Below, in pieces: positions 27,060 through 35,901 of a stretch of 64,000 nucleotides of DNA. Source of the stretch: Bosea sp. PAMC 26642 (lineage in GTDB: Bacteria > Pseudomonadota > Alphaproteobacteria > Rhizobiales > Beijerinckiaceae). The DNA is taken from the NCBI RefSeq assembly GCF_001562255.1, contig NZ_CP014301.1, positions 2,604,001 through 2,668,000 of the forward strand, given 5' to 3'. Position 1 is the stretch's first letter. Every line of letters begins with the position of its first letter. The position numbers and the translations under genes are program-made. The notes under the pieces are model-generated. The model made no database searches. It was not told where the DNA came from and saw only the letters and a list, made by a program, of their open reading frames with translations.

Positions 27060-27085
27060 AACGCCGTGGATATGAATCTTGTTCC
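27060..27085 (-). promoter_or_regulatory. EcfG-type promoter, minus strand
   Basis: On the minus strand GGAAC (27085-27081) and CGTT (27063-27060) are separated by 17 bases, an accepted spacing for EcfG promoters. It points into the gene-free interval ending at the terminator at 26957-26919. It does not serve the aminotransferase, which lies behind it. Confidence 0.55.
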
Positions 27086-27270
27086 ACGGGCCTTTTCATC
27101 AATCGGTCGGACGGGTCAGGCCGTAAATTCACGCAACCCGAAGCGACCGGCAAGTTTCCGTTCCCCTCAGGCGAAGCCAATGTGCCCGCCGATCTGGACG
27201 CCGGAGCGGCGCGATCAAGGACTCTTTGTGGCGCTGACCACCGGCATATTGCTGGAGGTAAGACTATGAT

Positions 27271-28650
27271 TCAGGCGACCAGCAGCCCCTCGGTCTTGGC
27301 CCAGTTCAGCGTCTTGTTCAGCGCGCGCTCGTAACGGTCGAACATCTCGTCGAGTTCGGCCTCGGTGATGATCATCGGCGGGCAGAACGCCACGCGGTCG
27401 CCCATGGCCCGGAGGATCAGCCCCTCCTCGAGCGCGAAGGCGACCGATTTGGCACCAACGCCCTTCTTGATCTCGAAGGAGGCCTTGGTCTGCTTGTCCT
27501 TGACGAGTTCGACCGCGCCGATAAGACCGACGCCGCGTGCCTCGCCGACGAGCGGGTGCTCGGCCAGCTTATCAAGGCGACGCAGGAAGGTGGGTTCGAC
27601 GGCCCGGACATGCTCGACGATCTTATCGCGCTGGTAGATCTCCAGCGTCTTGACCGCGATCGCACAGCCCACCGGGTGGCCGGCATAGGTGTTGCCATGG
27701 CCGAAAGTCCCGATCTTGCGGCTCTGATCGACGAGAACCTCATAGACCTTCTCGTTCATCATCACGGCGCTGAGCGGGAAATAGGCCGAGGTGATCTGCT
27801 TTGCGCAGGAGATGGTGTCGGCGCTCAGGCCATAGGTCGTCGTGCCGAACATGTTGCCGGTGCGGCCGAAGCCGGTGATGACTTCGTCGGCGATGAACAG
27901 GATGTCGTACTTCGCCAGGATCGCGTTGATCTTTTCGAAATAGCCTTCAGGCGGGGTAATCGCACCGCCGGCGCCCATCACCGGTTCGGCGATGAAGGCG
28001 GCGACCGTATCGGGCCCCTCGCGCAGGATCATCTCCTCGAGTTCGGCTGCGAGCCGAGACGAGAAGTCCTGCTCGCTCTCTCCGGGCTCGGCGAAGCGGT
28101 AGTGATGCGGGCAGGAGGTGTGCAGGATGCCGGGCAGCGGCAGGTCGAAGTCGATATGGTTGTTGGGCAGGCCGGTCAGCGAGGCCGAGGCGACGGTGAC
28201 GCCGTGATAGCCCTTCAGCCGCGAAATGATCTTCTTCTTCTGCGGCCGGCCCAGCGCATTGTTCATGTACCAGACGATCTTGACCTGCGTATCGTTGGCG
28301 TCAGAGCCCGAAGCCCCGTAGAACACCTTCGAGATCGGGACCGGCGCGATCTCCTTCAGCTTCTCGGCTAGTTCGATCGCGGGATCGTTGCTGCGGCCGC
28401 CGAAGATATGGGTAAAGGGCAGCTTCTTCATCTGCTCATAGGCGGTCTCGGCCAGTTCCTGGTTGGAATAGCCCAGCGCCGTGCACCAGAGGCCCGCCAT
28501 GCCCTCAATGTATTCCTTGCCACTGGAATCGTAGACATAGACGCCCTTGCCGCTCTCGATCACGAGCGGGCCGACCTCCCGATGCGTCGCCAGATTGGTA
28601 TAGGGATGGACGAGGGTCTCGATATCGCGAACGGCTAGGTTGGACAGCAT
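27271..28650 (-). CDS. Class III aminotransferase (omega-amino acid/polyamine:pyruvate type)
   Basis: A 459-residue PLP enzyme. The cofactor segment is GASGSDANDTQVK, the aspartate motif is LFIADEVITGFGRTG, the lysine motif reads ISCAKQITSAYFPLSAV, and FGHGNTYAGHPVGCA closes the active site. This pattern matches omega-amino acid:pyruvate and putrescine/taurine aminotransferases rather than ornithine transaminase. A MarR regulator is encoded upstream on the same strand. Together with the deacetylase-like gene it hints at polyamine or beta-alanine turnover, which is inference. Confidence 0.92.
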   Translation of the reverse strand: MLSNLAVRDIETLVHPYTNLATHREVGPLVIESGKGVYVYDSSGKEYIEGMAGLWCTALGYSNQELAETAYEQMKKLPFTHIFGGRSNDPAIELAEKLKEIAPVPISKVFYGASGSDANDTQVKIVWYMNNALGRPQKKKIISRLKGYHGVTVASASLTGLPNNHIDFDLPLPGILHTSCPHHYRFAEPGESEQDFSSRLAAELEEMILREGPDTVAAFIAEPVMGAGGAITPPEGYFEKINAILAKYDILFIADEVITGFGRTGNMFGTTTYGLSADTISCAKQITSAYFPLSAVMMNEKVYEVLVDQSRKIGTFGHGNTYAGHPVGCAIAVKTLEIYQRDKIVEHVRAVEPTFLRRLDKLAEHPLVGEARGVGLIGAVELVKDKQTKASFEIKKGVGAKSVAFALEEGLILRAMGDRVAFCPPMIITEAELDEMFDRYERALNKTLNWAKTEGLLVA

Positions 28651-28833
28651 GGCTCGGCTCCGGTCGTTATGGCTGGCTTATGCGAGCATAGACCGCCCTC
28701 CGCGCAAGCGCTGAGCGATTTTCCTGCAGATCGCTGCAGACTCTGGCGCAGGACCCTCACCGGCGCACCATTTTCGGCTACGTCGTCACGGCGCCAGCGG
28801 CGCGAGGGCGATCGACCAGCTGCGGGTGTCTTG

Positions 28834-29301
28834 CTAGCCTTTGTCCAAGGCACGCGAGAGATCGCGCCAGACCAGCACGAGACGGTTAAGTTCTTCCAGA
28901 TCCCGCCCCGGCACCTGTCCCAACGTGCCGGCGACGAAGTCGCGTTGCGCCGCGATGCCGGCCTCGGCGAGCCGCCGTCCCTCTGGCGTCAGATGCATGG
29001 CATAGGATCGGCGGTCGCCCGCGATCGCCCGTCGCTCGACCAGGCCTGACTGCACCATGCGATCGACGAGCCCGGAAACATTGCCCTTGGTGACGTAGAG
29101 CCGCTCGGCCAACTCGCTCTGGCTGATGCCCTCGCGCTCGGTCAGCGTCGAGAGCAGGTCGAATTGCGGGATCGACAACCCCAGTGCGCGGATACGGCCG
29201 GTCATCTGGCCGAGCAGCCGCTGATGCAGCCGCATGAAGCGGAACCAGACACGATCGGGATCGACGAGTTCGGCGCCCGGGGCGGGATTCGAGGTGGACA
29301 C
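28834..29301 (-). CDS. MarR family transcriptional regulator
   Basis: A 155-residue regulator with the winged-helix core SIPQFDLLSTLTEREGISQS, ELAERLYVTKGNVSGLVDRM, the wing RRAIAGDRRSYAMHLTPEG and flanking dimer helices. MarR proteins usually repress genes until a phenolic or oxidising ligand binds. It is separated by 183 bases from the aminotransferase on the same strand, so it is probably separately transcribed. Confidence 0.93.
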   Translation of the reverse strand: MSTSNPAPGAELVDPDRVWFRFMRLHQRLLGQMTGRIRALGLSIPQFDLLSTLTEREGISQSELAERLYVTKGNVSGLVDRMVQSGLVERRAIAGDRRSYAMHLTPEGRRLAEAGIAAQRDFVAGTLGQVPGRDLEELNRLVLVWRDLSRALDKG

Positions 29302-29539
29302 AGGCTGGCGCTCTCGTAACGTCGTGATCTGGAACTAGCCGATTGTGTAGCGCTGCGCGAGTTTTTCATCCCAAGCGCAGGCGGAGAGCACTCGGCGCGC
29401 GTTGGTGGAAGCCATATAGACCGCGTCGGCAAGCTTTAGCGATAGCGTCAAGAGAGCCGTAACAAGACCGTCGGCCGTCGGGCAAGGCTGCCGTCGGGAC
29501 GCGGGGAGCAGCAGGCACGCCAGAGGGCCCGCCCACAGC

Positions 29540-30610
29540 CTACCACTTCATATCCCGCTTGATCCGCTCCGAAAGCTGCGCGCCCATCCGCTGTTGGGCG
29601 GCCTTTCCGGGATGCCAGCTGCAACCCCAGCTTTGCGCGATCGTCTCACTGGGAAAGAAGAGCGCGCCCACCTTCGTATCGCCCGCCGCGACGCGGCTGG
29701 CGACGGCGCTTTCGATCGCGGATCTGGCGAGTTGAAGCATCTCGGGCGCCAGCATCGGCCCTATCGCGCCATAGATCTGCGCTTTTGGAAAGGACCTGCG
29801 GATGCGCTCCAGGAAGCTCACATAGGCCTGCCGGAAATCCCCCTCGGGCGCGCCACGCGCATAATCGTTCGAACCGAGATGGACGATCAGGACATCGGGC
29901 TGCTCATCGGCCAGCACCGCACGCGCCGGCTCGCCCGGCACCAGCTGCTCGATAAAGTCCGGCATGACCTGCGTCTTCGAGCGATCGTAATTCTGCGTAA
30001 GGCCGCGCCCCGACCAGGCCAGGGCGAGCAGGTCCGCCTTCAGGTCGCGCGCCGCGAGCGCCGCATAGGTCGCGGTCTGATTGCCATTGGCGGCCCCGGC
30101 CTCGCACTCGGGGCCCGCCCCATCAACACCGAAACCGGCCGAGATCGAGTCGCCGATGACGGTGATCTTTCGGATGGTCCTGTCCAGATCCAGAAAAGAC
30201 CCATCGGTAGAGGCTCCGACCAGGGTCGTGCTGCCCTCATATCCCTCGGTCCGCCGCGTCAGCCTGACATGATGGACCGCCTCGACACCCTCATCGACAA
30301 GCCGGTACGCATGACTGCCATTCTTCAGCTGAAGCGTCGCGTCCTTGCCATCCACCTCGACGCGATAGCTGTTCTTCCCGTCGTCCGACAATGTGACATC
30401 GAGCTTGCTGCCGCGAAACTGGATACGGATGGCGGTGCCCGGCCAGCCGAAGCGCGGCTTCCCGTCGGCATCGAGAGCATACCGCCCGACGATCTCGACG
30501 CCCGGCTGCTTCCACTCGGCAGCGCCGGCGCCTTGGGCGTAAGGGAAGCAGACGAGCATCAGGGCGATCGCATAGGGCGTCACCGATCGAAGTCGAGGCA
30601 GGCAGGACAT
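29540..30610 (-). CDS. Secreted SGNH esterase of the CE2 type (carbohydrate deacetylase)
   Basis: A 356-residue exported protein with a signal peptide (about 1-30, ending GAGA). The N-terminal domain (about 31-140) is a jelly-roll like that of CE2 acetyl-xylan esterases, with an FRGSKLDVTLSDDG segment. The SGNH hydrolase domain has the nucleophile Ser155 in GDSISAG, the LGSND motif and a WGCSWHPG segment with the catalytic histidine. CE2 enzymes remove O-acetyl groups from polysaccharides. It is four bases from an O-acyltransferase gene, suggesting paired addition and removal of acetyl groups. A broken copy of its N-terminus lies at 31925-32130. Confidence 0.88.
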   Translation of the reverse strand: MSCLPRLRSVTPYAIALMLVCFPYAQGAGAAEWKQPGVEIVGRYALDADGKPRFGWPGTAIRIQFRGSKLDVTLSDDGKNSYRVEVDGKDATLQLKNGSHAYRLVDEGVEAVHHVRLTRRTEGYEGSTTLVGASTDGSFLDLDRTIRKITVIGDSISAGFGVDGAGPECEAGAANGNQTATYAALAARDLKADLLALAWSGRGLTQNYDRSKTQVMPDFIEQLVPGEPARAVLADEQPDVLIVHLGSNDYARGAPEGDFRQAYVSFLERIRRSFPKAQIYGAIGPMLAPEMLQLARSAIESAVASRVAAGDTKVGALFFPSETIAQSWGCSWHPGKAAQQRMGAQLSERIKRDMKW

Positions 30611-30614
30611 TATT

Positions 30615-31652
30615 CTAGACCTCTTGTCGAACGCTGCGGGTTCTTAGCCGAGCCTGCAGAAGACGCGTCAGCGGCATCTCCACGAGCGCATATGTAAGGC
30701 CGCCAGCCATCACGGCAACCAGCACCGCCACTGGCAGGTATATCGCTGACAGATCATAGTGAAAGCGGTTCAGGACCTGCAGGAACACCGCGGTCAGCAC
30801 AGGCAGGGCGATAACATGGGTCAAATATAGAGAATACGAAATGTCGCCGAGATAGACGGCGGGCCTGACGATATGAGCTTTCGCCAGGGTCTCGAACTCC
30901 AGAAACCCAATGACGAGCAGAACGGCGGGTAGACCGTAGGATATGATCCTGGGAATCTCCTTCGAATCGGCCAGATGGAAGACCATCATGAAGGAGGCCG
31001 CGACGCACAACGCACCCGCAAGCAATCCCAGACGCCATTGACGTTTGAAAACATAGCCGACGACCACACCCAGCGCGAATTCCAGGATGATATTGTGCGC
31101 GTAAAACGAGAAGATGCCACCCTCGTTGACGATCATACCGGCGCAAACAATGGCCGAGATCGAAATGAGGACAAACAGAACTCTCAGATCTTTGACGAGA
31201 AGGAGGCTGACGGCAACGATCAGATAAAAGAACATCTCGTAATTTAGCGTCCACCCCGGGATCAGGACCGGCCAATACCCTGCATAACCCGGATTGGGCC
31301 ACGGTATGAACAGGAACGACGCGATGACGTGTTTCAGATCCAGCTTCACCGTCGACAACGCATTGGGGACGAGAAATGCACAGACGATGAGAAACAACGT
31401 CACCGCCCAATAGAGCGGAATGATGCGAACGGCCCGCTTGAGCAGGAAGCGTTTCGGCGATTCATCGATATGAATCGCCGTGATGTACATGATGAAGCCG
31501 CTTATGACGAAGAAGATATCCACGCCCCAATAGCCGACTTCGACGCTTGGCAGGCCCGCACGCCCGGGGAAACGGCTCAATTGCGTGCTCAGATGCGTGT
31601 AAACGACCAAAAGCGCCGCCAGGCCGCGAAGATACTGTATGGTTACAACCAT
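30615..31652 (-). CDS. Acyltransferase family 3 membrane protein (ExoZ/OatA-like)
   Basis: A 345-residue integral membrane protein with about ten hydrophobic segments. The start MVVTIQYLRGLAALLVVYTH and the following GVDIFFVISGFIM motif are characteristic of acyltransferase-3 proteins that O-acetylate exopolysaccharide or peptidoglycan. SYSLYLTH near the C-terminus is also typical. ATG 31652 begins the conserved domain; the longer open frame upstream is not conserved. The gene ends four bases before the CE2 esterase start. Confidence 0.9.
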   Translation of the reverse strand: MVVTIQYLRGLAALLVVYTHLSTQLSRFPGRAGLPSVEVGYWGVDIFFVISGFIMYITAIHIDESPKRFLLKRAVRIIPLYWAVTLFLIVCAFLVPNALSTVKLDLKHVIASFLFIPWPNPGYAGYWPVLIPGWTLNYEMFFYLIVAVSLLLVKDLRVLFVLISISAIVCAGMIVNEGGIFSFYAHNIILEFALGVVVGYVFKRQWRLGLLAGALCVAASFMMVFHLADSKEIPRIISYGLPAVLLVIGFLEFETLAKAHIVRPAVYLGDISYSLYLTHVIALPVLTAVFLQVLNRFHYDLSAIYLPVAVLVAVMAGGLTYALVEMPLTRLLQARLRTRSVRQEV

Positions 31653-31817
31653 ATGAGGCCGGCTTTCTAGGTCGAGAAATGATCGCGGGGCAGTTCGATG
31701 CCCATGAAGAATCGTACCGAAATTCACCCGTCTGCGCGAGTATTTCGGCAGAACAGATGCGGTATCGGTTAATGCAGACACTGGGCCCGGAGCCGCTTGA
31801 CATCGGCAGGCAAACAC

Positions 31818-31923
31818 CCGCCCCCCGCTTGCCCTCCCCCTCATCGCACGCCACTGAATGAGCCATGCATCGCCGGCTCGTCTTCGAGGAGCCTGTCTCG
31901 CGCGCCGCTGTGTGGAGCCGCCG
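31818..31923. repeat. Duplicated segment, copy 1 of the DUF1499 leader
   Basis: About 105 bases including the CGCACGCCACTGAATGAGCC block and the first 19 or so codons (MHRRLVFEEPVSRAA) closely match the segment at 33976-34080, with a handful of substitutions and a small length difference. Here the reading frame that starts is not continued by a DUF1499 protein, so this copy is a truncated duplicate. Confidence 0.75.
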
Positions 31924-31924
31924 T

Positions 31925-32130
31925 GCTTTGCCGTCGATCTCGACGCGAAAGCTGTTCGCCCTGCGGTCGGCGAGCCGGACATCGAACTGGCGGTACCGAA
32001 ACACGATGCGGATAGCCGGCTGGGACCACTCGGCAGCCGCCAATGGAACGGCGCGGACGATCACGCAGACGACGAACGCGCAGACGAGAATGATCGAATG
32101 CGGGCGACAAAATATGCTGCCAAAGCCTCC
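31925..32130 (-). pseudogene. Relic of a CE2-type esterase N-terminus
   Basis: The minus-strand frame reads a hydrophobic leader (IILVCAFVVCVIVRAVPLAA), then AEWSQPAIRIVFRY and FDVRLADRRANSFRVEIDGK. This matches the leader, AEWKQPG and the IRIQFRG...DVTLSDDGKNSYRVEVDGKD part of the intact gene at 29540-30610, with an internal deletion of about 23 residues after AEWSQP. No start codon survives and the sequence ends abruptly at the DUF1499-leader duplicate. Confidence 0.65.
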
Positions 32131-32136
32131 AGCAGC

Positions 32137-32571
32137 TTATGGGGCCTTCGAGATGACCCGCAGCCATCGGGCAGAATCACCGTTTATCGCTGGTTCTGCG
32201 CGCGCCGATCCCCGACTATCGAGGATGTCGAACTGGTGCTGGGCCGGCAGCGGGACCGGCGCATCGCGAGCCCGCAGAAATACGTCGATGATCTTCCAGA
32301 AGGGCTCCACATATTCAGAGCCTCTGAAAAACCCGGCGCAGTTTACAGCGCCAAGACAAATTCCCAGGTGAATGACGCTCGTCCGGACTTTTCTGGTTGC
32401 TCGACGGAGTCGAAAGTAAGGATTTGCGAGCAGCCTTCTCCAAAAAATAGGCCAGATAGCCCCGCAGGTGCGAATCCAGATCTCCGTGCAATTGCGCGAT
32501 AGTATGAACGTGCCAGTCCGCTTTCTGTTGCGGAATGCGTCGCGGGAGTCGATCCGTTCCCTTAGCGCCGT
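32137..32571 (-). pseudogene. Nonsense-interrupted coding relic, function unknown
   Basis: A minus-strand frame stays open for 144 codons (32571 to the TAA at 32137) with natural-looking protein sequence such as CAGFFRGSEYVEPFWKIIDV and ANPYFRLRRATRKVRTSVIH, but it has no ATG. The same frame continues upstream past a single TGA at 32574-32572 as SYDLSYVIDFAFLLSMIGG. This looks like one gene broken by a stop codon and truncated at its 5' end. A glycosyltransferase C-terminus is a weak guess from context only. Confidence 0.4.
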
Positions 32572-32710
32572 TCACAGCGTGCCTCCGATCATCGACAGCA
32601 AAAATGCAAAGTCGATCACGTAGCTCAGATCGTATGACGGCCAGTGTAGCCCTCCGGAAGCAGCTGCACAACCTGATCGACACGACGAGTGCTACTGAAG
32701 AGGACGCATC

Positions 32711-33370
32711 CTAATCTCGAACCGCGATTATCGATTTCACAAAGAACAGCAGGTTTTCGTTTTGAATCGAAGCATTTGGAAAGAGCGCCTGCAGTTGACT
32801 GCGGCCAAGCAGTTTCGCGTCATTCACCGAAGCCATTGCTTCATCCATCGAACTCGCCTTCTTATGGAAACCTAAAGCTCGTCGCATGATGATCCAAGCA
32901 CGCATCTGCTCGGGCAGCCAATGGATAATCGGAGCCCGAAAATGCGGCTCAACAGGAAACCAGATATTCGGCGTTTGGACAAAGTATCTCTTCGCAATGC
33001 GTGAGATTTCAGAAGCCATTCTCTTCTGATTCTCCCAACTTCCAACGTGTTCGATAACTGAATTAGAATGAGCAACATCGAATTGACCATCCAAAAATTC
33101 AGGCATACTACAACCGTCTCCAACAACACACTTGATCGCTGGATGGTTCGAGTGAAGTTGAACGATGTTCAGAACTTCGATACTGACATTGTTATTTTTC
33201 CAACTTTCGTGGAAAGTTTCCCAATACTCCGGGACCCCGCCTACATCGATGATTTTACAATGATTACCTGAAGCGTTTACGGCTTCTACCAACTTCATAA
33301 ATCGCGCGAAGCGCGCCCTGCGAAAGCGATTATTGTTAAAATCAAAATTTTCCGGCGGCCGATACAGCAT
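32711..33370 (-). CDS. SAM-dependent methyltransferase (type 11), horizontally acquired
   Basis: A 219-residue class I methyltransferase. SAM motif I is CKIIDVGGVPEYW, the acidic region GDGCSMPEFLDGQFDVAHSN follows, and SVIEHVGSW is the motif preceding the core helix. ATG 33370 with AGGGC upstream is the natural start; the frame is open back to 33583 but not conserved. The gene is visibly richer in A/T and in AAT/AAA codons than its neighbours, as expected for a transferred polysaccharide or O-antigen gene. It sits in a decayed surface-polysaccharide patch. Confidence 0.8.
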   Translation of the reverse strand: MLYRPPENFDFNNNRFRRARFARFMKLVEAVNASGNHCKIIDVGGVPEYWETFHESWKNNNVSIEVLNIVQLHSNHPAIKCVVGDGCSMPEFLDGQFDVAHSNSVIEHVGSWENQKRMASEISRIAKRYFVQTPNIWFPVEPHFRAPIIHWLPEQMRAWIIMRRALGFHKKASSMDEAMASVNDAKLLGRSQLQALFPNASIQNENLLFFVKSIIAVRD

Positions 33371-33975
33371 AGGTCTGCCCTTTTTGATTGAGATTGGAAG
33401 TTTCCGCCCAAGGGCGGCAACCAGAAAGCTGTATAGTCCTGTTGTCCGACTCGGCCTGCAGCCATGCGATTTCGCGTGGGAACAGAGCCGCGCAACGTTC
33501 GTGCTGACCCCCGCCATGCACAATCTGTGGCAGGACGCGCGATCGTTAACAATACCTTTGCAACCCAAAAACCGGATGAACAAAGAATAGTTAGGAAGCC
33601 GCCTTTCCCCTTCCGGCAGTCTGGAATCGCGTTTGGTGGAATACTTTTGGTTGCGGCTGACGATTCAGGTGCTGGTTGTGGATCGAAGCGGCCGGAGGAG
33701 CGAGATCGCCCCGACATCGATGCGCGATCAGCATTTGCGCAGGGCCGATGGATGGTTCCATCCGCCGGATCCTGTTCCCGACCATTATGATCTCGAAATT
33801 GTGCTGGACATCGGAGCGGGCCCGTCGCGAGACAAGGCTGCAGAAGCGCTCATCGACGACAGTCAATGGACTTTGACACAACCTCCCGAGGCCTCGTGCG
33901 CCAGGCGCACGTCTGGTTTGCGCACAAGCCGGCTCACCCCTCAGGGTCCTCAAGCCGAGCACCCTCGCTAGGCAC
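33371..33975. other. Intergenic region without recognisable gene
   Basis: This stretch between the methyltransferase and the DUF1499 leader has a few open frames on both strands, none with recognisable motifs or a supported start. The first 200 bases share the lower GC of the methyltransferase gene; the rest returns to the high-GC background. It may contain further relics. Confidence 0.4.
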
Positions 33976-34080
33976 TCGCCCCGCTTGCCTTCCCCCTCAC
34001 CGCACGCCACTGAATGAGCCATGCATCGCCGTCTCGTCTTCGAGGAACCTGTCTCGCGCGCCGCTATGTGGAGCCGGCGG
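33976..34080. repeat. Duplicated segment, copy 2 (intact DUF1499 leader)
   Basis: The partner of 31818-31923. It contains the untranslated leader and first codons of the intact DUF1499 gene. The two copies lie in the same orientation about 2.16 kb apart and flank the broken reading frames and the AT-rich methyltransferase, so they could support recombination excising that segment. Confidence 0.75.
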
Positions 34081-34797
34081 CTGGCCTGGTTCGCGCTCGC
34101 CATGCTGCTGCTCTCGCTGCTGGTGTTCCGGCTGTCCCAGCCCAGCGTGCAGGGACTGGTGCCGGTCGCGGGCGCTTATGGGCTCGTGCTGCTCGCGCTG
34201 CTGATGGCGATCATGGCCTTCGTCCGGATCTGGCAAGCCGGGCATCGCGGCGTCGGCATGGCAGCGCAGGCCTTCGTGCTGGCGCTGCTGATGCTGGCTC
34301 CGGCCGCTTTTGGCGCCTTCAAGCTTGCGACGCTGCCGGCGCTGAACGACATCTCGACCGATATCGACGATCCACCGGCCTTCAGCCGCTCGCGTGTCGC
34401 GCTCGACGCCCGCAGGGGATTGCTGCCGCCCGACATGCCGGCCGAACGCCGCCGCCTGCAGCGACAGGCCTATCCCAAAACCCTGCCGATCGTGCTGGAG
34501 GTCACCGCAGACATCGCTTTCGACATCGCGAGGCGCGCCGCGCTGGCCCAGGGCTGGCAGGTGCTGGAATCAACGCGTCCCGGCGGCCGCACGGGGGCCG
34601 GCCGCATCGAGGCGGTCGCACGCACCCGCATCCTACGCTTCGCCGACGACATCACCATCCGGATACGCCCGCGCGCCGACGGCAGCCGCATCGACATCCG
34701 CTCGGCCTCGCGCATCGGCAGCCATGATCTGGGCGCCAACGCCGCCCGGATCGCCACCTTCGCCGAGGAGGTCGATCTGCTGAACGACGCCCGCTGA
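34021..34797 (+). CDS. DUF1499 domain membrane protein
   Basis: A 258-residue protein with three N-terminal membrane segments (about 20-42, 48-70 and 80-98) and a C-terminal soluble DUF1499 domain beginning LPALNDISTDIDDPPAF. The NDISTDxxDPP motif is the family signature. DUF1499 proteins are widespread in alphaproteobacteria and of unknown function. The stop is four bases from the convergent MBL hydrolase. Its first codons are duplicated at 31818-31923. Confidence 0.88.
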   Translation: MHRRLVFEEPVSRAAMWSRRLAWFALAMLLLSLLVFRLSQPSVQGLVPVAGAYGLVLLALLMAIMAFVRIWQAGHRGVGMAAQAFVLALLMLAPAAFGAFKLATLPALNDISTDIDDPPAFSRSRVALDARRGLLPPDMPAERRRLQRQAYPKTLPIVLEVTADIAFDIARRAALAQGWQVLESTRPGGRTGAGRIEAVARTRILRFADDITIRIRPRADGSRIDIRSASRIGSHDLGANAARIATFAEEVDLLNDAR

Positions 34798-34800
34798 GGG

Positions 34801-35718
34801 TCACGCCCGGCGGTAGCGGCTGTCCGGCAAGGGTAGCGCATCGTCGCAGAGCACCAGCCCGCGCGAGACCAGATCCTCCAGCTGCGCCAGCACGGACAGC
34901 GCAGCCGCACGATGCAACGCCGGCGGCAGCCCCTGATAGATTGGCGGCACCATCTCCGCGATCCGCTCGTCCCCGGCCGCGAGCCGGCTGAGGATCGCCG
35001 CTTCGCGCTGGCGCCGATGCTGCACCAGCCCGCGCAGGAAACGCTGCGGCTCGGTCACGGGCCCGCCATGGCCTGGCCAGTACAGCCGATGCTCCAGCCC
35101 GCGCAGCTTCTCGATCGAGGCCATATAGGCCGCCATGGACCCGTCGGGCGGCGCCACGATCGTGGTCGACCACGCCATGACATGGTCGCCGGAAAACAGG
35201 CTCTCCTCCTGTGGCAGTGCGAAGGCGACATGGTTGGCGGTATGGCCGGGCGTCTCGATCGCCTCCAGCCGCCAGCCCGGCCCTTCGATCGCATCGCCCT
35301 CAGCCATCGGGAGATCGGGCGCATAGTCGCGGTCGGCGGCGGCATCGAGCGGGTTGGTCTCGCCGAGCGCCAGTTCGCGCGCCGGCCGGTGCGGCCCGCA
35401 GCCGGCGACGAGCGCGCCTGTCGCGAGCTTGATCGCCGGTACGGCCGGCGAATGATCGCGATGGGTATGCGTCACGACGACATGGCTCACCGTCTCTCCC
35501 GCCACCGCCGCGAGCACGCGGCCGATATGAACCGGATCGTCGGGCCCGGGATCGAGGATCGCGACCGTGCCGCGCCCGATGATGTAGGTACAGGTTCCGG
35601 TGAACGTCATCGGGCCGCCGTTGCCGGCGATGACGCGCCGGACGAGCGGCGAAAGCTGAACGACCGCGCCGGCTGGAACCGTCGTCGTGCTGCGGTCGAA
35701 TGCGATTTCGTCGCTCAT
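34801..35718 (-). CDS. MBL fold metallo-hydrolase (LACTB2-like)
   Basis: A 305-residue beta-lactamase-fold hydrolase. The metal motif THTHRDHSPA (HxHxDH) is followed by ETPGHTANHVAF, GDHVMAWSTTIV and YWPGHGG, with a C-terminal winged-helix-like tail (HRAAALSVLAQLEDLVSRG). This combination is typical of the LACTB2/endoribonuclease-like subfamily; the natural substrate in bacteria is unknown. It is convergent with the DUF1499 gene and divergent from bioY. Confidence 0.92.
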   Translation of the reverse strand: MSDEIAFDRSTTTVPAGAVVQLSPLVRRVIAGNGGPMTFTGTCTYIIGRGTVAILDPGPDDPVHIGRVLAAVAGETVSHVVVTHTHRDHSPAVPAIKLATGALVAGCGPHRPARELALGETNPLDAAADRDYAPDLPMAEGDAIEGPGWRLEAIETPGHTANHVAFALPQEESLFSGDHVMAWSTTIVAPPDGSMAAYMASIEKLRGLEHRLYWPGHGGPVTEPQRFLRGLVQHRRQREAAILSRLAAGDERIAEMVPPIYQGLPPALHRAAALSVLAQLEDLVSRGLVLCDDALPLPDSRYRRA

Positions 35719-35901
35719 GCCGTGCTTACCTGCCGTCTGCCTGTTCCGGCACCCCTAAAGCATGAAGCGTGGAAGTGGGAACCGGTTTTGGGAAAAGCCC
35801 TACGCGGCGGGAACGGGAGCGGCTTGTCGGGCATGGCCGCATTTTCTATAGACTGGAGACAGTCGGTCGCGTCGCGCGACCCCGGAACAGGACGAACGCC
35901 A

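Noticed and set aside
31865..32371. A 168-codon plus-strand frame starting like the DUF1499 protein
   Set aside because: Only the first 19 or so codons match, because of the duplicated leader; the rest is antisense to the CE2 relic and the interrupted frame.
33633..33971. A 112-codon plus-strand frame before the DUF1499 gene
   Set aside because: It has a few protein-like stretches but no recognised family, no ribosome site and a poorly supported start.
34912..35901. Long upstream extension of the bioY reading frame
   Set aside because: The extension is antisense to the MBL hydrolase; the conserved BioY protein begins at 35902 with its own ribosome site.
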